A DNA stretch of 64,000 nt from Pseudomonas graminis (GCF_004364335.1 NZ_SOCR01000002.1:62001-126000), one strand, 5' to 3'. Positions 8,680 to 17,974 are shown, counted from the stretch's first letter. A program made the numbers and translations. The notes: generated by a model not told the origin, from the sequence alone.

Positions 8680-10031
8680 GAGCGCAGTACCGCAAACAGC
8701 TCAAGCTTCACGTCCGGCAGCGTCGCCGGCACGTAGAACGCGCAGACCCCTTCGGCGAGCACCGCCTGACCGCTCGGATGGACAAAGTCGAGGGCGAAAT
8801 ACTGGTTCTCGAGACGCAGCGGAATCGCCGCCGGCACGTGACTGAGGGGCTGCAGCGGAACGCCGTCCAGCGCGGCATTGATCAACCGATCGACGTCGTC
8901 CGGGGTGCCGACCTTGCACAGCCGCGGGAACTGCGCCTGCAGTTGCGCCGGCGCCTCGCGGCAGCGCACCGACAGGTAAAAGTCAGCGGCGTCGGCCTCA
9001 CGCAGGCGCGGGTCATTGAACGTCACTTGCCAGCGACCGGGGAGCACCCGCTCCAGCTCCAGGGCGATCACCCGCGACGGCAGACTGGCTTCGAGCAGCG
9101 TCGAGATCATCTGCATCAAGGGCGGAAACACCGTTTCCAGCGCTTCGTGACGGTAGGCCGGAATAGCGTCAACGTCGTGTTCGAGGGAAAACGTCAGTAG
9201 CGCCCCTGCCAGCTTCACCAGTTCCAGATAGACCTGCTCGGGATGGCGCGCCGGGCTGGCTTTGAAATCGGCGAGCACGGGTTGGTAGGTATTGAGCGCG
9301 TTGAGCAGCCAGAACAGCGAAACGTCGGCCACCGCGAAGTCGGCCATGCGCTGGTTGCTCTCACGGCGCATGCCCATCAAGCGTTGACGCTTGGACGCCA
9401 GCTGGGTCAGCAGATTATCCAGCTGAACCTGCAAGCCCGTATGCCCGGCGAAGCTCAACAACGGCGGAACGAACGCCTCGTCCAGGCACACCCGGCCCTG
9501 GCCGTCACGCACCAGCCGGGCCACGGAACAGGTCAGGTAATCGGCGTTGTCATCGCTGGCCAGACGCAGGCTGAGCAGGTGCTCGAGCACACCGATCGAC
9601 TGTTGATCGTCGCCGTAGAGATCCTGCACCTGCCGCCAATCCTGGCGGTAACGCACCGGCCGGTCAGCGCGAGCGCCTTCGAACAGACAATTGCCACCGT
9701 TGGCCTGCTCCAGCGGCAGGCACAACAGCACCGTCGCGCCCTGCTCCGGGTGGATCTGAATCTGTTCGAGGGCCAGCGCGGCGGGCAGTCGATCAACGCT
9801 GTCGGTGTCGATCAAGGTGCCATCCGGCAACCGCACGCGCAGCGCGGACGCCTTGAGTTTGCCCAGCCGTAGCGCCTCACCATCGAAGGCCGCTGTCTGC
9901 ACGCCCCACGGGTGAACCCGCGACAGATGGGCGATGCATTCGTTGGTCCAGGCTTCCCAGCGCGCTTGCTGCTGGAATTGCTGCTGGGACAACAGCGCCC
10001 CGGCAGCCCAGAGAGGTCGGTCGATTTTCAT
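8676..10031 (-). CDS. tssK: T6SS baseplate protein TssK
   Basis: A 451-residue baseplate adaptor that links the membrane complex to the baseplate and resembles siphophage receptor-binding proteins. It opens with WAAGALLSQQQFQQQARWEAW, a close match to the TssK N-terminal pattern 'W-G-L-PQHFQ'. It carries the helical shoulder region about residues 200-300 and the C-terminal head. Length is typical (about 440-450). It lies 23 bp after tssC and overlaps tssL by 4 bp. Confidence 0.93.
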   Translation of the reverse strand: MKIDRPLWAAGALLSQQQFQQQARWEAWTNECIAHLSRVHPWGVQTAAFDGEALRLGKLKASALRVRLPDGTLIDTDSVDRLPAALALEQIQIHPEQGATVLLCLPLEQANGGNCLFEGARADRPVRYRQDWRQVQDLYGDDQQSIGVLEHLLSLRLASDDNADYLTCSVARLVRDGQGRVCLDEAFVPPLLSFAGHTGLQVQLDNLLTQLASKRQRLMGMRRESNQRMADFAVADVSLFWLLNALNTYQPVLADFKASPARHPEQVYLELVKLAGALLTFSLEHDVDAIPAYRHEALETVFPPLMQMISTLLEASLPSRVIALELERVLPGRWQVTFNDPRLREADAADFYLSVRCREAPAQLQAQFPRLCKVGTPDDVDRLINAALDGVPLQPLSHVPAAIPLRLENQYFALDFVHPSGQAVLAEGVCAFYVPATLPDVKLELFAVLRS

Positions 10032-10054
10032 GTTGTGCTCACCTATGGCCGACG

Positions 10055-11593
10055 TCAGGTTTTGGCTTTGGGCATCTGGGAAACCAGCGAGAGATTCACG
10101 TCCATGCCTTCCACCTGGAAATGCGGCACGGCGTACAACTTCACGCGGAAGAAGCCGGGGTTATCGTCGATGTCCTCGACTGTTACCCGGGCGTCGCGCA
10201 GCGGATGCGAGGCCTGCAAGTCATCCCCCGGATCAGTCATTTCGGTGACCAGCCCGCTGATCCACTTATTCAGTTCCAGTTCCAGCAGACGCCGGTCTTT
10301 GGTGGTGCCGATGTTTTCCCGCTGAATCAATTTCAGATAATGAGCAATGCGCGACAGCAGAAAGATATAAGGCAGGCGCGAGTTGATGCGGCTGTTGGCC
10401 GTGGCATCGGCGGTGTCATACAACGCAGGCTTTTGTGTCGAATTGGCGGAGAAGAAACAGGCGTAGTCGCGATTCTTGTAATACGAAAGCGGAATAAATC
10501 CCAGGTTGGCGAATTCAAACTCCCGGGTTTCCGGAATCATCACCTCCGACGGGATCTTCACCTGACTGCCGGTGCCGAGGTCATATAAATGAATGGGCAG
10601 ATCCGTCACGGCACCACCGGACTGTGGCCCGCGAATCTGCACACACCAGCCGTTTGCAACAAAACTCTTCACCATATTGGCAGCGAAGGCAAAAGACGCA
10701 TTGGTCCACAGGTACTTACTGTGATCGGTGCCTTTGACACTTTCCACATAATTGAAGCTGCGCACTGGAATGGTGTCCGGCCCATAGGGCAACCGTCCCA
10801 GCACGCGCGGCATGGTCAAACCGATATAACGGGAATCGTCAGTGTCGCGGAATGACTTCCATTTGATGTATTCCGCACGATCAAAGTAATTACCGATGTC
10901 TTTGATGGCGGCCACTTCTTCCATGGTTTCCTTGCCGAAGAAGGCCGGCCCCACCGAACCAATGAACGGCATATGCGCTGCCGCCGCCACTTTCGATATA
11001 TTGCGAAGCAGCGCGATATCCTGGGGACTGCGATCAAACTCATAACTGGAAACAGCCGCGGCAATGGGTTCACCGCCGGGCGTGTCGTATTCCTGGGTAT
11101 AGGTGTGCATGTACAGACCGCTCTGGGCGATCTCGGGGGCATCTTCGAAATCCTGGACCAGATGGTCCTTGCTGATGTCCAGCAACTCGATGCGCACGTT
11201 CTGTCGGAAGTCCGTCTGATCGATCAGCGATTTAACGCCGCGCCACGTCGACTCCACCCGCTGGAAGTCCGGATGGTGCATGACGGCGTCGAGCTGGCGG
11301 CTGATCTGCGCGTCCAGCGAGGCGATGTGTTCGTCCAGCAGGGTTTTGTCGAGGCGCTGGACCTTGCGCGACGATGCCTTGAGCAGGTTGAGGAACACGC
11401 TGACTGCGGCGGTCACGCGCTCGTCGGCGGAGATCTCCGACAGCGCTTCGTTGTTCTGAAACGCGTCAATGTCGCCCAGGGACGAAACCGGACTGAGGTT
11501 GATTTTTGAAAACAGCGTGTTATAGACGCCGGTGCTTTCTTCGGACAAAACGGTGCCACCGCCTGATACTGCGCAAGAGTGTTTCGAGGACAT
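10055..11593 (-). CDS. tssC: T6SS contractile sheath large subunit TssC (VipB)
   Basis: A 512-residue sheath protein that assembles with TssB around the Hcp tube. Typical motifs are seen: ESTWRGVKSLIDQTDF, FDRSPQDIALLRNISKVAAAAHMPF and GLTMPRVLGRLPYGPDT. The C-terminal part has FRVKLYAVPHFQVEGMD. AGGT precedes the ATG by about 7 nt. It follows tssB after 31 bp and has the normal family size, so it is expected to be functional. Confidence 0.96.
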   Translation of the reverse strand: MSSKHSCAVSGGGTVLSEESTGVYNTLFSKINLSPVSSLGDIDAFQNNEALSEISADERVTAAVSVFLNLLKASSRKVQRLDKTLLDEHIASLDAQISRQLDAVMHHPDFQRVESTWRGVKSLIDQTDFRQNVRIELLDISKDHLVQDFEDAPEIAQSGLYMHTYTQEYDTPGGEPIAAAVSSYEFDRSPQDIALLRNISKVAAAAHMPFIGSVGPAFFGKETMEEVAAIKDIGNYFDRAEYIKWKSFRDTDDSRYIGLTMPRVLGRLPYGPDTIPVRSFNYVESVKGTDHSKYLWTNASFAFAANMVKSFVANGWCVQIRGPQSGGAVTDLPIHLYDLGTGSQVKIPSEVMIPETREFEFANLGFIPLSYYKNRDYACFFSANSTQKPALYDTADATANSRINSRLPYIFLLSRIAHYLKLIQRENIGTTKDRRLLELELNKWISGLVTEMTDPGDDLQASHPLRDARVTVEDIDDNPGFFRVKLYAVPHFQVEGMDVNLSLVSQMPKAKT

Positions 11594-11624
11594 GTTTGAT
11601 ACCTGCTATCAGAGACCCGGGTAA

Positions 11625-12128
11625 TTAATGCTCTGGGGGTGCCGCGAGCATTGCCAGTTCGGCGCGTAACTCGTCACTGAGCGTTTCGTCTTTGACGATG
11701 CGTTCAAGCTCGTGACGGAAGGTTGCGTTGTCCAACAGGTTTGATTTGAGGTCGCGCAGCAAATTGCGGGTTGCCAGCAGCGCGCGCAATGACGGTATTT
11801 GTCTGGCCACGTGTTCCGGTTCAAAGTCTTTCATCTTTTCGAAATTCAAATCCACTGAAGCCTCCGAACCGTCGTCGGCAAAGGTATTTTCAACGGTGAG
11901 TTTCAATGCAGGGGCAAATTCTGCCAGCACACTGTCGACATTATTTTTATTGATATTGATCTTGGTACGTTCGGACAGGGGCCGATCTTCCCGGCCATTG
12001 CTGTAATCCCCGAGCACCATCAATTTCAGCGGCAATTCGACTTTTTTCTGCGCGCCGCCGGTGTGCAAATCGAGTTTTATATTGACCCGGGCTTTGGGCA
12101 CTTCATTTTGAAAGCTGTTTGAAGCCAT
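11625..12128 (-). CDS. tssB: T6SS contractile sheath small subunit TssB (VipA)
   Basis: A 167-residue sheath partner of TssC. It contains LPLKLMVLGDYSNGRED followed by PLSERTKININKNNVD, the TssB signature, and a C-terminal helix thought to be recognised together with TssC. The start at 12128 is chosen because GGAGGAG lies immediately upstream; a longer frame adds ten residues without a ribosome binding site. It is the first gene of the minus-strand T6SS run, with a 386-bp non-coding region upstream where the operon promoter should lie. Confidence 0.95.
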   Translation of the reverse strand: MASNSFQNEVPKARVNIKLDLHTGGAQKKVELPLKLMVLGDYSNGREDRPLSERTKININKNNVDSVLAEFAPALKLTVENTFADDGSEASVDLNFEKMKDFEPEHVARQIPSLRALLATRNLLRDLKSNLLDNATFRHELERIVKDETLSDELRAELAMLAAPPEH

Positions 12129-12446
12129 AACTCCTCCGTCGAAAATACCACACGTCACAAAGGGGAATATCGGGATCGCAGGGCCTTTTTATCAGCCGAA
12201 CGTCCGCGACCCAAGCGGTCAAGTTTTAACAAGTGTGAGCAAAGAATGGGCTGATGAAGTTTTCATCGAATTCGGGAAGCGGCAAGGCTAATGCCCTACG
12301 AATAAAAACTCTACCCACAAAGACAGGTCGAGAGCTGTCCTACGGAAGTCTAGAAACTTTCCTACAAAGTAATCCCAGATAGTGGAACGGCTGCAGAATT
12401 AAAACTTGGCGCAATGCAGTGGCGGGGGATTTTAAAGTACAGATAT
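12129..12446. other. Non-coding region upstream of the T6SS operon
   Basis: About 320 bp between tssB and the terminator of the next gene. No coding frame with convincing codon use was found. On the minus strand a TTGACC hexamer lies near 12225, but no good -10 is correctly spaced and no clear RpoN-type -24/-12 element was recognised. It is expected to hold the tssB promoter; the site is not pinned down. Confidence 0.5.
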
Positions 12447-12496
12447 AAAAAAACCGCAAGCGGTTGAACAGCATCAGCTGTGCAACACGCCTGCGG
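12447..12496 (-). terminator. Rho-independent terminator of the GapN-like gene
   Basis: On the minus strand a long interrupted stem (CCGCAGGCG with CGCTTGCGG, inner TTGCACAGC with GCTGTTCAA) is followed directly by seven T residues. It lies 19 bp beyond the stop of the aldehyde dehydrogenase gene and separates it from the T6SS operon. Confidence 0.85.
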
Positions 12497-12514
12497 CTAT
12501 TTCGAGCGAATGAA

Positions 12515-14140
12515 TCAGAAGATGTAGTCGGTGGTCAGGAACGTCGACTCACGGTTATGAATGATGTCGCTGATCAGCGCCTTGTTGCTGTCCTGGAACT
12601 TGGTTGCCACCAGCGTGCGGATCGAGAACACGCGCAGTGCGTCGTGCACCGACAGGGTGCCCTCGGCCGAATTCTTGCGACCGTTGAACGGGAAGCTGTC
12701 AGGGCCACGCTGGCACTGGGCGTTGATGTTGATGCGCCCCACCTGATTGGCGAACGCATCGACCAGACGCCCGATCTGCTTGGAGTCGTTGCCGAAGATG
12801 CTCAACTGCTGGCCGAAGTCCGAATCCAGCACGTACTCGATCACCGTCTCCAGATCGCGGTACGCGACCACCGGCACCACAGGCCCGAACTGTTCTTCGT
12901 GATAGACGCGCATGTCCGGCGTGACCGGGTACAGCACCGCCGGGTAGAAGAACTGCCCGTGGGTCGTGCCGCCGCCTTCGTTGACCACCTTGGCGCCTTT
13001 GCTTACAGCGTCGTCCACCAGACCCTGCAGGTAGTCGGTCTTGCCAGGTTCAGGCAGCGGCGTCAGTGAGACGCCCGGCTCCCACGGCATGCCAGGCTTG
13101 AGCTGGGCGAGTTTTTCCTCGAACTTCTCGAGAAAACTGCCGACCACGTTTTCGTGCACGAAGAGGATCTTCAACGCCGTGCAACGCTGGCCGTTGAACG
13201 ACAGCGAGCCGGTAATGGCTTCCGTCACCGCGTTGTCCAGATTCACATCCGGCAGCACAATGCCCGGGTTCTTCGCGTCCAGGCCCAGCGCGGCGCGCAG
13301 ACGGTGCGGCTTGGGGTGGAGCTTTTTCAGAGCGCTGGCGGCCTTGTTGGTGCCGATGAAGGCAAACACGTCGATCTTGCCACTGGCCATCAGCGCGCTG
13401 ACGGTCTCGCGGCCGCTGCCGTAGATCACGTTGATGACCCCGGCCGGGAAGCTGTCGCGGAACGCTTCGAGCAACGGGCGGATCAGCAGCACGCCGAACT
13501 TGGCAGGCTTGAACACCACGGTGTTGCCCATGATCAGGGCCGGAATCAGCGTGGTGAAGGTCTCGTTCAGCGGATAGTTGTAAGGGCCCATGCACAGGGT
13601 CACGCCCAATGGGACGCGGCGAATCTGGCCGAGGGTGTCCTGTTCCAGTTCGAAGCGGCTGGAGCGGCGGTCGAGTTCCTTGAGGGCATTGATCGTGTCG
13701 ACGATGTAATCGCAGGTGCGGTCGAACTCTTTCTGCGAGTCCTTGAGGTTCTTGCCGATCTCCCACATCAGCAGCGTGACCACTGCATCACGCTGCTCGC
13801 GCATCAACTTGAGAAAGGTCTCGACGTGATGAATGCGGTCGGCGACGCGCATGGTCGGCCAGGCGCCCTGGCCCCGGTCGTAGGCGTTGACGGCGGCGTC
13901 CAGCGCAGTCATCGCGGTGTCGGCGTCCATCAATGGCGTGCTGCCCAGCACCACGGACTCCAGGCCCGCATCGGTCTTCAGCGAAACCGGGCTCAACACC
14001 GGCGCCAATGGCCCGTGCCACTGATGCAGTTCGCCGTTGACCAGGTAATCACGCTGCTCGATGGCGGGGCCTGCGCGAAACGGCTCAGGGATCTCGTCGG
14101 CGCGCGGGTACAGGTTGTCCAGGCGGTTTTGCAGGGTCAT
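12515..14140 (-). CDS. NADP-dependent glyceraldehyde-3-phosphate dehydrogenase-like aldehyde dehydrogenase (GapN family)
   Basis: A 541-residue aldehyde dehydrogenase superfamily enzyme. Seen are the N-terminal Rossmann region with LCMGPYNYPLNE, the catalytic cysteine in SFNGQRCTALK, and EEQFGPVVPVV near the C-terminus. The cysteine context FNGQRCTALK is characteristic of non-phosphorylating GapN enzymes, which oxidise glyceraldehyde 3-phosphate directly to 3-phosphoglycerate and make NADPH. The segment that normally reads ELGGK and supplies the general-base glutamate reads AALGLDAKN here, with no glutamate in that position. AGAGG lies 8-9 nt before the start. It ends in a strong terminator, so it is probably a single-gene unit. 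Substrate assignment is by family only. Confidence 0.8.
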   Translation of the reverse strand: MTLQNRLDNLYPRADEIPEPFRAGPAIEQRDYLVNGELHQWHGPLAPVLSPVSLKTDAGLESVVLGSTPLMDADTAMTALDAAVNAYDRGQGAWPTMRVADRIHHVETFLKLMREQRDAVVTLLMWEIGKNLKDSQKEFDRTCDYIVDTINALKELDRRSSRFELEQDTLGQIRRVPLGVTLCMGPYNYPLNETFTTLIPALIMGNTVVFKPAKFGVLLIRPLLEAFRDSFPAGVINVIYGSGRETVSALMASGKIDVFAFIGTNKAASALKKLHPKPHRLRAALGLDAKNPGIVLPDVNLDNAVTEAITGSLSFNGQRCTALKILFVHENVVGSFLEKFEEKLAQLKPGMPWEPGVSLTPLPEPGKTDYLQGLVDDAVSKGAKVVNEGGGTTHGQFFYPAVLYPVTPDMRVYHEEQFGPVVPVVAYRDLETVIEYVLDSDFGQQLSIFGNDSKQIGRLVDAFANQVGRININAQCQRGPDSFPFNGRKNSAEGTLSVHDALRVFSIRTLVATKFQDSNKALISDIIHNRESTFLTTDYIF

Positions 14141-14283
14141 CTCATTTACCTCTTCCAGTCGGTCATCGTGCCAAACAGGCTGGACACACTACGCCACAGC
14201 CGCCGCCGAATGAAAAGCGTCGAGACACCTGTCACATCCGGGTGACATGCATCATGCATGGCGTCCCCACGCCAGAAGCCCGC

Positions 14284-15408
14284 CTACCCCACCGCCGTCT
14301 GGTTGCGCCCCGATGCCTTGGCCCGGAACAGCGCCTTGTCTGCGAGGGCCAGCAGCCCATGCAAGTCCTGATCGAGGTGGTTCAACGCTGCGACGCCCAG
14401 GCTCGCGGTCACACCTTCCTGGTGCTGGCAGGTGATGTCGGCGATGGCCGAGCGCAGTCTCTCGGCAATGACCCGGGCCACCTCGATCGGCGTGTTGGCC
14501 AACAGCAGCGCGAATTCCTCCCCGCCCAGGCGGCCGCTGACATCTGCGTCGCGCACGGATTGACGGATGACACTGCCGATCTGCCGCAAGACCTCGTCAC
14601 CGGCCTGATGACCGTGGCAATCGTTGATGCGTTTGAAATGGTCGATGTCCAGCATCAGCGCGCAGAGCGGAAGATGGGCCTGCTTACAGGTTTCGTACAC
14701 GCCTTCGGCCCGATGGAAGAAGGCACGGCGGTTTTGCAGTCCGGTCAGCTCGTCTGTCTGCGCGGCATGGGCGGCGATGCGATGGGCATGTTCCATTTCG
14801 CGGCTCAGGCGAAAAGCCCGTTCCATGGCCTGGCACAATTTGCGCGTCGCGCTGACCACGAATCCGGCAAAGATGAGCGACGCAACCGCCATCCCCTGTT
14901 GCGCGGTGTGGGGCTGCAACAGCAGCCAGATCGAGCACGGCATCAACACCAGCGCAATCGACACCAGGGTCATCGAGCGGTACGCCGAATAACAGGACAC
15001 CGCACTCACCGACATACCCACGGCAAACAGCAGCACCAGCGTCTGGATCAGCAGATCCCCGGCCTGCATCAGCGCCAGCGCGCCGCTGCCCCAGATGCCG
15101 GCCGACAACACCAGCGTGGCCCAGTAAGTGGTTTCCCAGCGCTCGGGGGTCCGCGCGGTTTCCGGCACCCGAAAATAGGTGATTAACATGATCAGGCGCA
15201 AGGTGGTCGAGGCACCCAGCAGCCCCAGCCACCCGAGAATCAGCGAATGTTCCAGGCGCTCCCAGCAGATCCACGAGAGCATCGCGGCCGCCAGCGCGCT
15301 GCCGAACACAGAGAAAAAACTCTGACGGAAAAGCAACTGCAAACGATCGTTGCGCACTTGGGCCTGTATCAGGGCCTCGCGCGCCGGTTGAGAATCATGG
15401 AGGTACAT
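14284..15408 (-). CDS. Membrane-bound diguanylate cyclase (GGDEF)
   Basis: A 374-residue protein that should make cyclic di-GMP. The N-terminal half has five or six hydrophobic segments (about 25-190) and an MHYT/MASE-like integral-membrane layout without an obvious ligand domain. The GGDEF domain (about 210-370) begins TDELTGLQNRRAF, has the metal-binding DIDHFKRIND, and carries an intact GGEEF active site. An inhibitory I-site RDAD lies five residues upstream of that loop, so product inhibition is expected. The start at 15408 is preferred because longer frames add a poorly conserved leader; no strong ribosome binding site is visible. The gene stands alone. Confidence 0.85.
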   Translation of the reverse strand: MYLHDSQPAREALIQAQVRNDRLQLLFRQSFFSVFGSALAAAMLSWICWERLEHSLILGWLGLLGASTTLRLIMLITYFRVPETARTPERWETTYWATLVLSAGIWGSGALALMQAGDLLIQTLVLLFAVGMSVSAVSCYSAYRSMTLVSIALVLMPCSIWLLLQPHTAQQGMAVASLIFAGFVVSATRKLCQAMERAFRLSREMEHAHRIAAHAAQTDELTGLQNRRAFFHRAEGVYETCKQAHLPLCALMLDIDHFKRINDCHGHQAGDEVLRQIGSVIRQSVRDADVSGRLGGEEFALLLANTPIEVARVIAERLRSAIADITCQHQEGVTASLGVAALNHLDQDLHGLLALADKALFRAKASGRNQTAVG

Positions 15409-15577
15409 CGAATTCGCCCGACCCTGGCACTGGAAATGGGCCGATTGTGGCATCGTGCTATGACGCTTAACAACTCGCGCGCCAATTAACTTACACCTAA
15501 CGAAAAGCAGCGTCACAGATCGTTGCCGGACACCCCTTCAACCCCTCTGAAACGGGCGTTCCGGACGAGCGTCGTGG

Positions 15578-16339
15578 TTACTGACCCAATAGCTCGATCA
15601 GCCTCAGCGCATTCCCGGTAGCGGCGCCGCTGGCAGTGTTGTCAAAAATACACCACGTCGGCGCGCCGCTTTGCGATTCAGCCTTCAGCTCGGCGGCCAG
15701 ACGGATCAGATAATCCTCCTCATAGGCGCTGTAATAAATGCGCGGCGCGCCGTGCAGTCGCCGGTAACTTAACCCCGGCCAGCCTGATGGCTGGCTGTCA
15801 TTGCTCAGCCTGGACGGATCGACGCCAGCCTGGGCGACGCGGTAGTGCGTGAGCATCGGCTCGCCCTGCACCCAGCTTCCATGGCGCGGTTCAATGACCA
15901 CCTGCCCCGCAAAGCGCTGGCGCAGCCGGGTGAAAAACACCTCCGCTGCCCGTGGCTCGAACGCCAGCGACGGCGGCAATTGCAACAACAGGCAGCCCAG
16001 CCGTTCGCCCAGCTCACCGCATTGCCCGAGGAATTCGTCCAGCGCCTGGTCGCTGTCCTGCAAGCGTTGTTCGTGGGAAATAAGCTTGGGAATTTTCACC
16101 GAAAAGCGAAAGTCCGCCGGCACCGAGTCGGCCCAGCGGGCGTAGGTTTGCGGACGATGGGGGCGGTAGAACGAGCTGTTGATTTCCGCCGTATTGAATT
16201 GCCGGGCGTAACGTTCCAAGTGGGTGCCGTCCCCCGGAAACGCTGGCGCATGCTCGCGGGCCAGACTCCAGCCGGCACAGCCCACGAAGATTCTGCCAGG
16301 CTTTTTCGAAAGAGCGCCGTCCAAAACCGCATCGTTCAA
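15578..16339 (-). CDS. DUF72 family protein
   Basis: A 253-residue TIM-barrel-like protein of the DUF72 family (YecE relatives), whose biochemical role is not established. Family features seen: IFVGCAGWSLAREH at the N-terminus, ARQFNTAEINSSFYRPH, LGCLLLQLPPSLAF and VIEPRHGSW. The start is a TTG at 16339 that overlaps the stop of the upstream HhH gene by 4 bp, with GGAAGG upstream. No in-frame ATG is available nearby. Coupling to a DNA-glycosylase-like gene hints at nucleic-acid metabolism, but this is inference. Confidence 0.8.
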   Translation of the reverse strand: MNDAVLDGALSKKPGRIFVGCAGWSLAREHAPAFPGDGTHLERYARQFNTAEINSSFYRPHRPQTYARWADSVPADFRFSVKIPKLISHEQRLQDSDQALDEFLGQCGELGERLGCLLLQLPPSLAFEPRAAEVFFTRLRQRFAGQVVIEPRHGSWVQGEPMLTHYRVAQAGVDPSRLSNDSQPSGWPGLSYRRLHGAPRIYYSAYEEDYLIRLAAELKAESQSGAPTWCIFDNTASGAATGNALRLIELLGQ

Positions 16340-16767
16340 AACAGCACCTTCCCGGCTTCGCCCATGAAGATCTCTGCGGTCTTCGGCCCGATGCCGTCGA
16401 ACGCCTGCAGGCGCCTTTCGAATTCGCGACGGTCGGCGCTGGCGGTGACCATCGCACTGACCGTGCCGCCATATTCATCCATCAGCTTGTGCGCCAATGC
16501 CAGCAGGCGCACGGCGGTGGACTCGTCGTACCGCGCGTAACCGCCCTCGCCCAGCATCCTCACCCGTTCCCGGTGGGTGTACGCCGCCAGTTTGCCGGGC
16601 GTGTCGCATCCGTGCCTGTCGACAATGACGTGATAGGTCTGTACCGCCGCCTGCGCCCGAATCCGCTTGCCCATGAGAAAACTGGCCAGCAGCCATTTGA
16701 ACAGGGCATCTTCGCCGCCCCGCACAACGTCGATGCCCAGTTCCTGCGCTGTGATGTTCTTGCCCAT
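16336..16767 (-). CDS. Small helix-hairpin-helix DNA glycosylase-like protein
   Basis: A 143-residue protein resembling the first part of the HhH-GPD fold of endonuclease III-type glycosylases. The hairpin FDGIGPKTAEIF near the C-terminus (about 122-134) retains the lysine that is catalytic in bifunctional enzymes. The protein ends 9 residues after the hairpin (MGEAGKVLF), so the aspartate that normally follows is absent, as is an Fe-S loop. It therefore looks like a stand-alone mini-HhH protein rather than a complete glycosylase. It overlaps the DUF72 gene by 4 bp and is presumably co-translated with it. Confidence 0.65.
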   Translation of the reverse strand: MGKNITAQELGIDVVRGGEDALFKWLLASFLMGKRIRAQAAVQTYHVIVDRHGCDTPGKLAAYTHRERVRMLGEGGYARYDESTAVRLLALAHKLMDEYGGTVSAMVTASADRREFERRLQAFDGIGPKTAEIFMGEAGKVLF

Positions 16768-16852
16768 GAACGCTCCTCGATCTCCACTGATCGAGTGACT
16801 TCCGGGGCAGTGGATGAGTTCGATATTTTGCTCAGGACCGAGATCGATAACC

Positions 16853-17545
16853 CTAGGCGTTGGATATCTGATTGATCCCGATGACCTCGCCGCTCCAGAT
16901 CATTTCGTAGTGGGCGCTTTGCACAATGGAGGCGACGTGGCGCGGGGTCAGCAGTGCCCAGCAGCGATTGCCCGGCGAGCGCACCGAGTGGTAGCGCAGT
17001 CCGGGAATCCCGGCTTGCTTCGCGGCCTTGCCCAGCACATGGGATTGGGCGTAGTCGTCAGGCGCATAAACAGGATCGGAGAGCGGAATGGCAGTGGCGT
17101 CAACGCTGCCCTCTTCGCTGAAGTTGCAACTCAGGCAGCGGAACACGAAGCGCTCATACTTCAGCGCCGCGACCCGCGCCCAATAGAGCTGCTGATGATG
17201 GCGCACCTCGGCGATGGCCGTGTCGACCGTATCGGCCAGGTACAGCACGCCGAACTCGCCGCTGCTGAAGCGCGAGCCCGCTGGATTGACATGGGTGAAC
17301 GGCGCGACGGCGTAGGAACACCCGGGAATGCCGAACGGGATTTCGGCCAGGGGAATCAGCTCGATCCGGCCGATTTCATTCTGCAGGCGCGGGTTGGTCA
17401 GCGCCTGGATGCGGTACAGCGTCTCGAACTCGGCGGCATCGGCGACATCGCTGAACAGCTCGATGGGCGGGAATTTCGAATTGACCAGGCGAAAGGCCTG
17501 CTGCGTCTCGCCGGCGAGTGTGGAAAGCGCGTCCGGCGTCACCAT
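16853..17545 (-). CDS. RES-domain toxin of a Xre-RES toxin-antitoxin module
   Basis: A 230-residue RES-family protein. RES toxins degrade cellular NAD+ (NAD+ phosphorylase/glycohydrolase-like) and share an ADP-ribosyltransferase-type fold. The family pattern R-E-S is visible: an arginine in QQAFRLVNSKFPP or in GSRFSSGEFGVLYLAD, a glutamate in TAIAEVRHH, and a serine in the C-terminal part. It overlaps the upstream antitoxin gene by 7 bp, the typical arrangement. At 230 residues it has an N-terminal extension relative to minimal RES toxins of about 150-170. Confidence 0.85.
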   Translation of the reverse strand: MVTPDALSTLAGETQQAFRLVNSKFPPIELFSDVADAAEFETLYRIQALTNPRLQNEIGRIELIPLAEIPFGIPGCSYAVAPFTHVNPAGSRFSSGEFGVLYLADTVDTAIAEVRHHQQLYWARVAALKYERFVFRCLSCNFSEEGSVDATAIPLSDPVYAPDDYAQSHVLGKAAKQAGIPGLRYHSVRSPGNRCWALLTPRHVASIVQSAHYEMIWSGEVIGINQISNA

Positions 17546-17943
17546 TGGGCGCCCCGGAGGGTGTCGATGCGGCGGAAGGTTTCGTACAGCGAGATCATGT
17601 CGCCCTGGGCCATGACGTCCAGGGGCTTTCTGCCGTTGAAGAATTCGTTGTGGTTTTCCATCGACGGGAAACCGTAGGCATTTTCGGGATTATCAAACAG
17701 GGTTCGCAGGGCGGCGTGGATGTTCAGCACGAAGCTGACCCGCTGCATCTGGTCCTGATCCAGCGCCACCGACCATTGTGCGTCGTCCTGGCGGGCGCGG
17801 GTATAAGTGCTTCGGGAGATGCGCAGAATCTGACAGGCCTGCTCGCTGTTGGCCTTCCATTTGTCCAGCACCCGCAACGCCGCCCGCAAACCGACCACGC
17901 ACTCGGACTTCGAAAGTTGCCGCGCTGGAATGGCGATGGTCAT
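17539..17943 (-). CDS. Xre/MbcA/ParS-type antitoxin (DUF2384) paired with RES toxin
   Basis: A 134-residue antitoxin. The N-terminal helix-turn-helix region (about 20-60, VLDKWKANSEQACQILRISRSTYTRAR) resembles Xre DNA-binding domains. The C-terminal DUF2384 toxin-binding domain includes LFDNPENAYGFPSMENHNEFFNGRKPLD, with the usual 'N-A-F-G-P' style loop. Such proteins bind the RES active site and repress their own promoter. AGAGGT lies 7 nt before the ATG. The upstream DNA carries two copies of a TCTATRGACGCAA repeat that could be the operator. Confidence 0.88.
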   Translation of the reverse strand: MTIAIPARQLSKSECVVGLRAALRVLDKWKANSEQACQILRISRSTYTRARQDDAQWSVALDQDQMQRVSFVLNIHAALRTLFDNPENAYGFPSMENHNEFFNGRKPLDVMAQGDMISLYETFRRIDTLRGAQW

Positions 17944-17974
17944 GGGATTACCTCTTGATCACAACAAATGCTTT

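Noticed and set aside
14231..14260. Palindromes GTCAC-GTGAC and CATGCATCATGCATG before the diguanylate cyclase stop
   Set aside because: Short, no T-run and no clear regulator context; noted only as possible minor sites.
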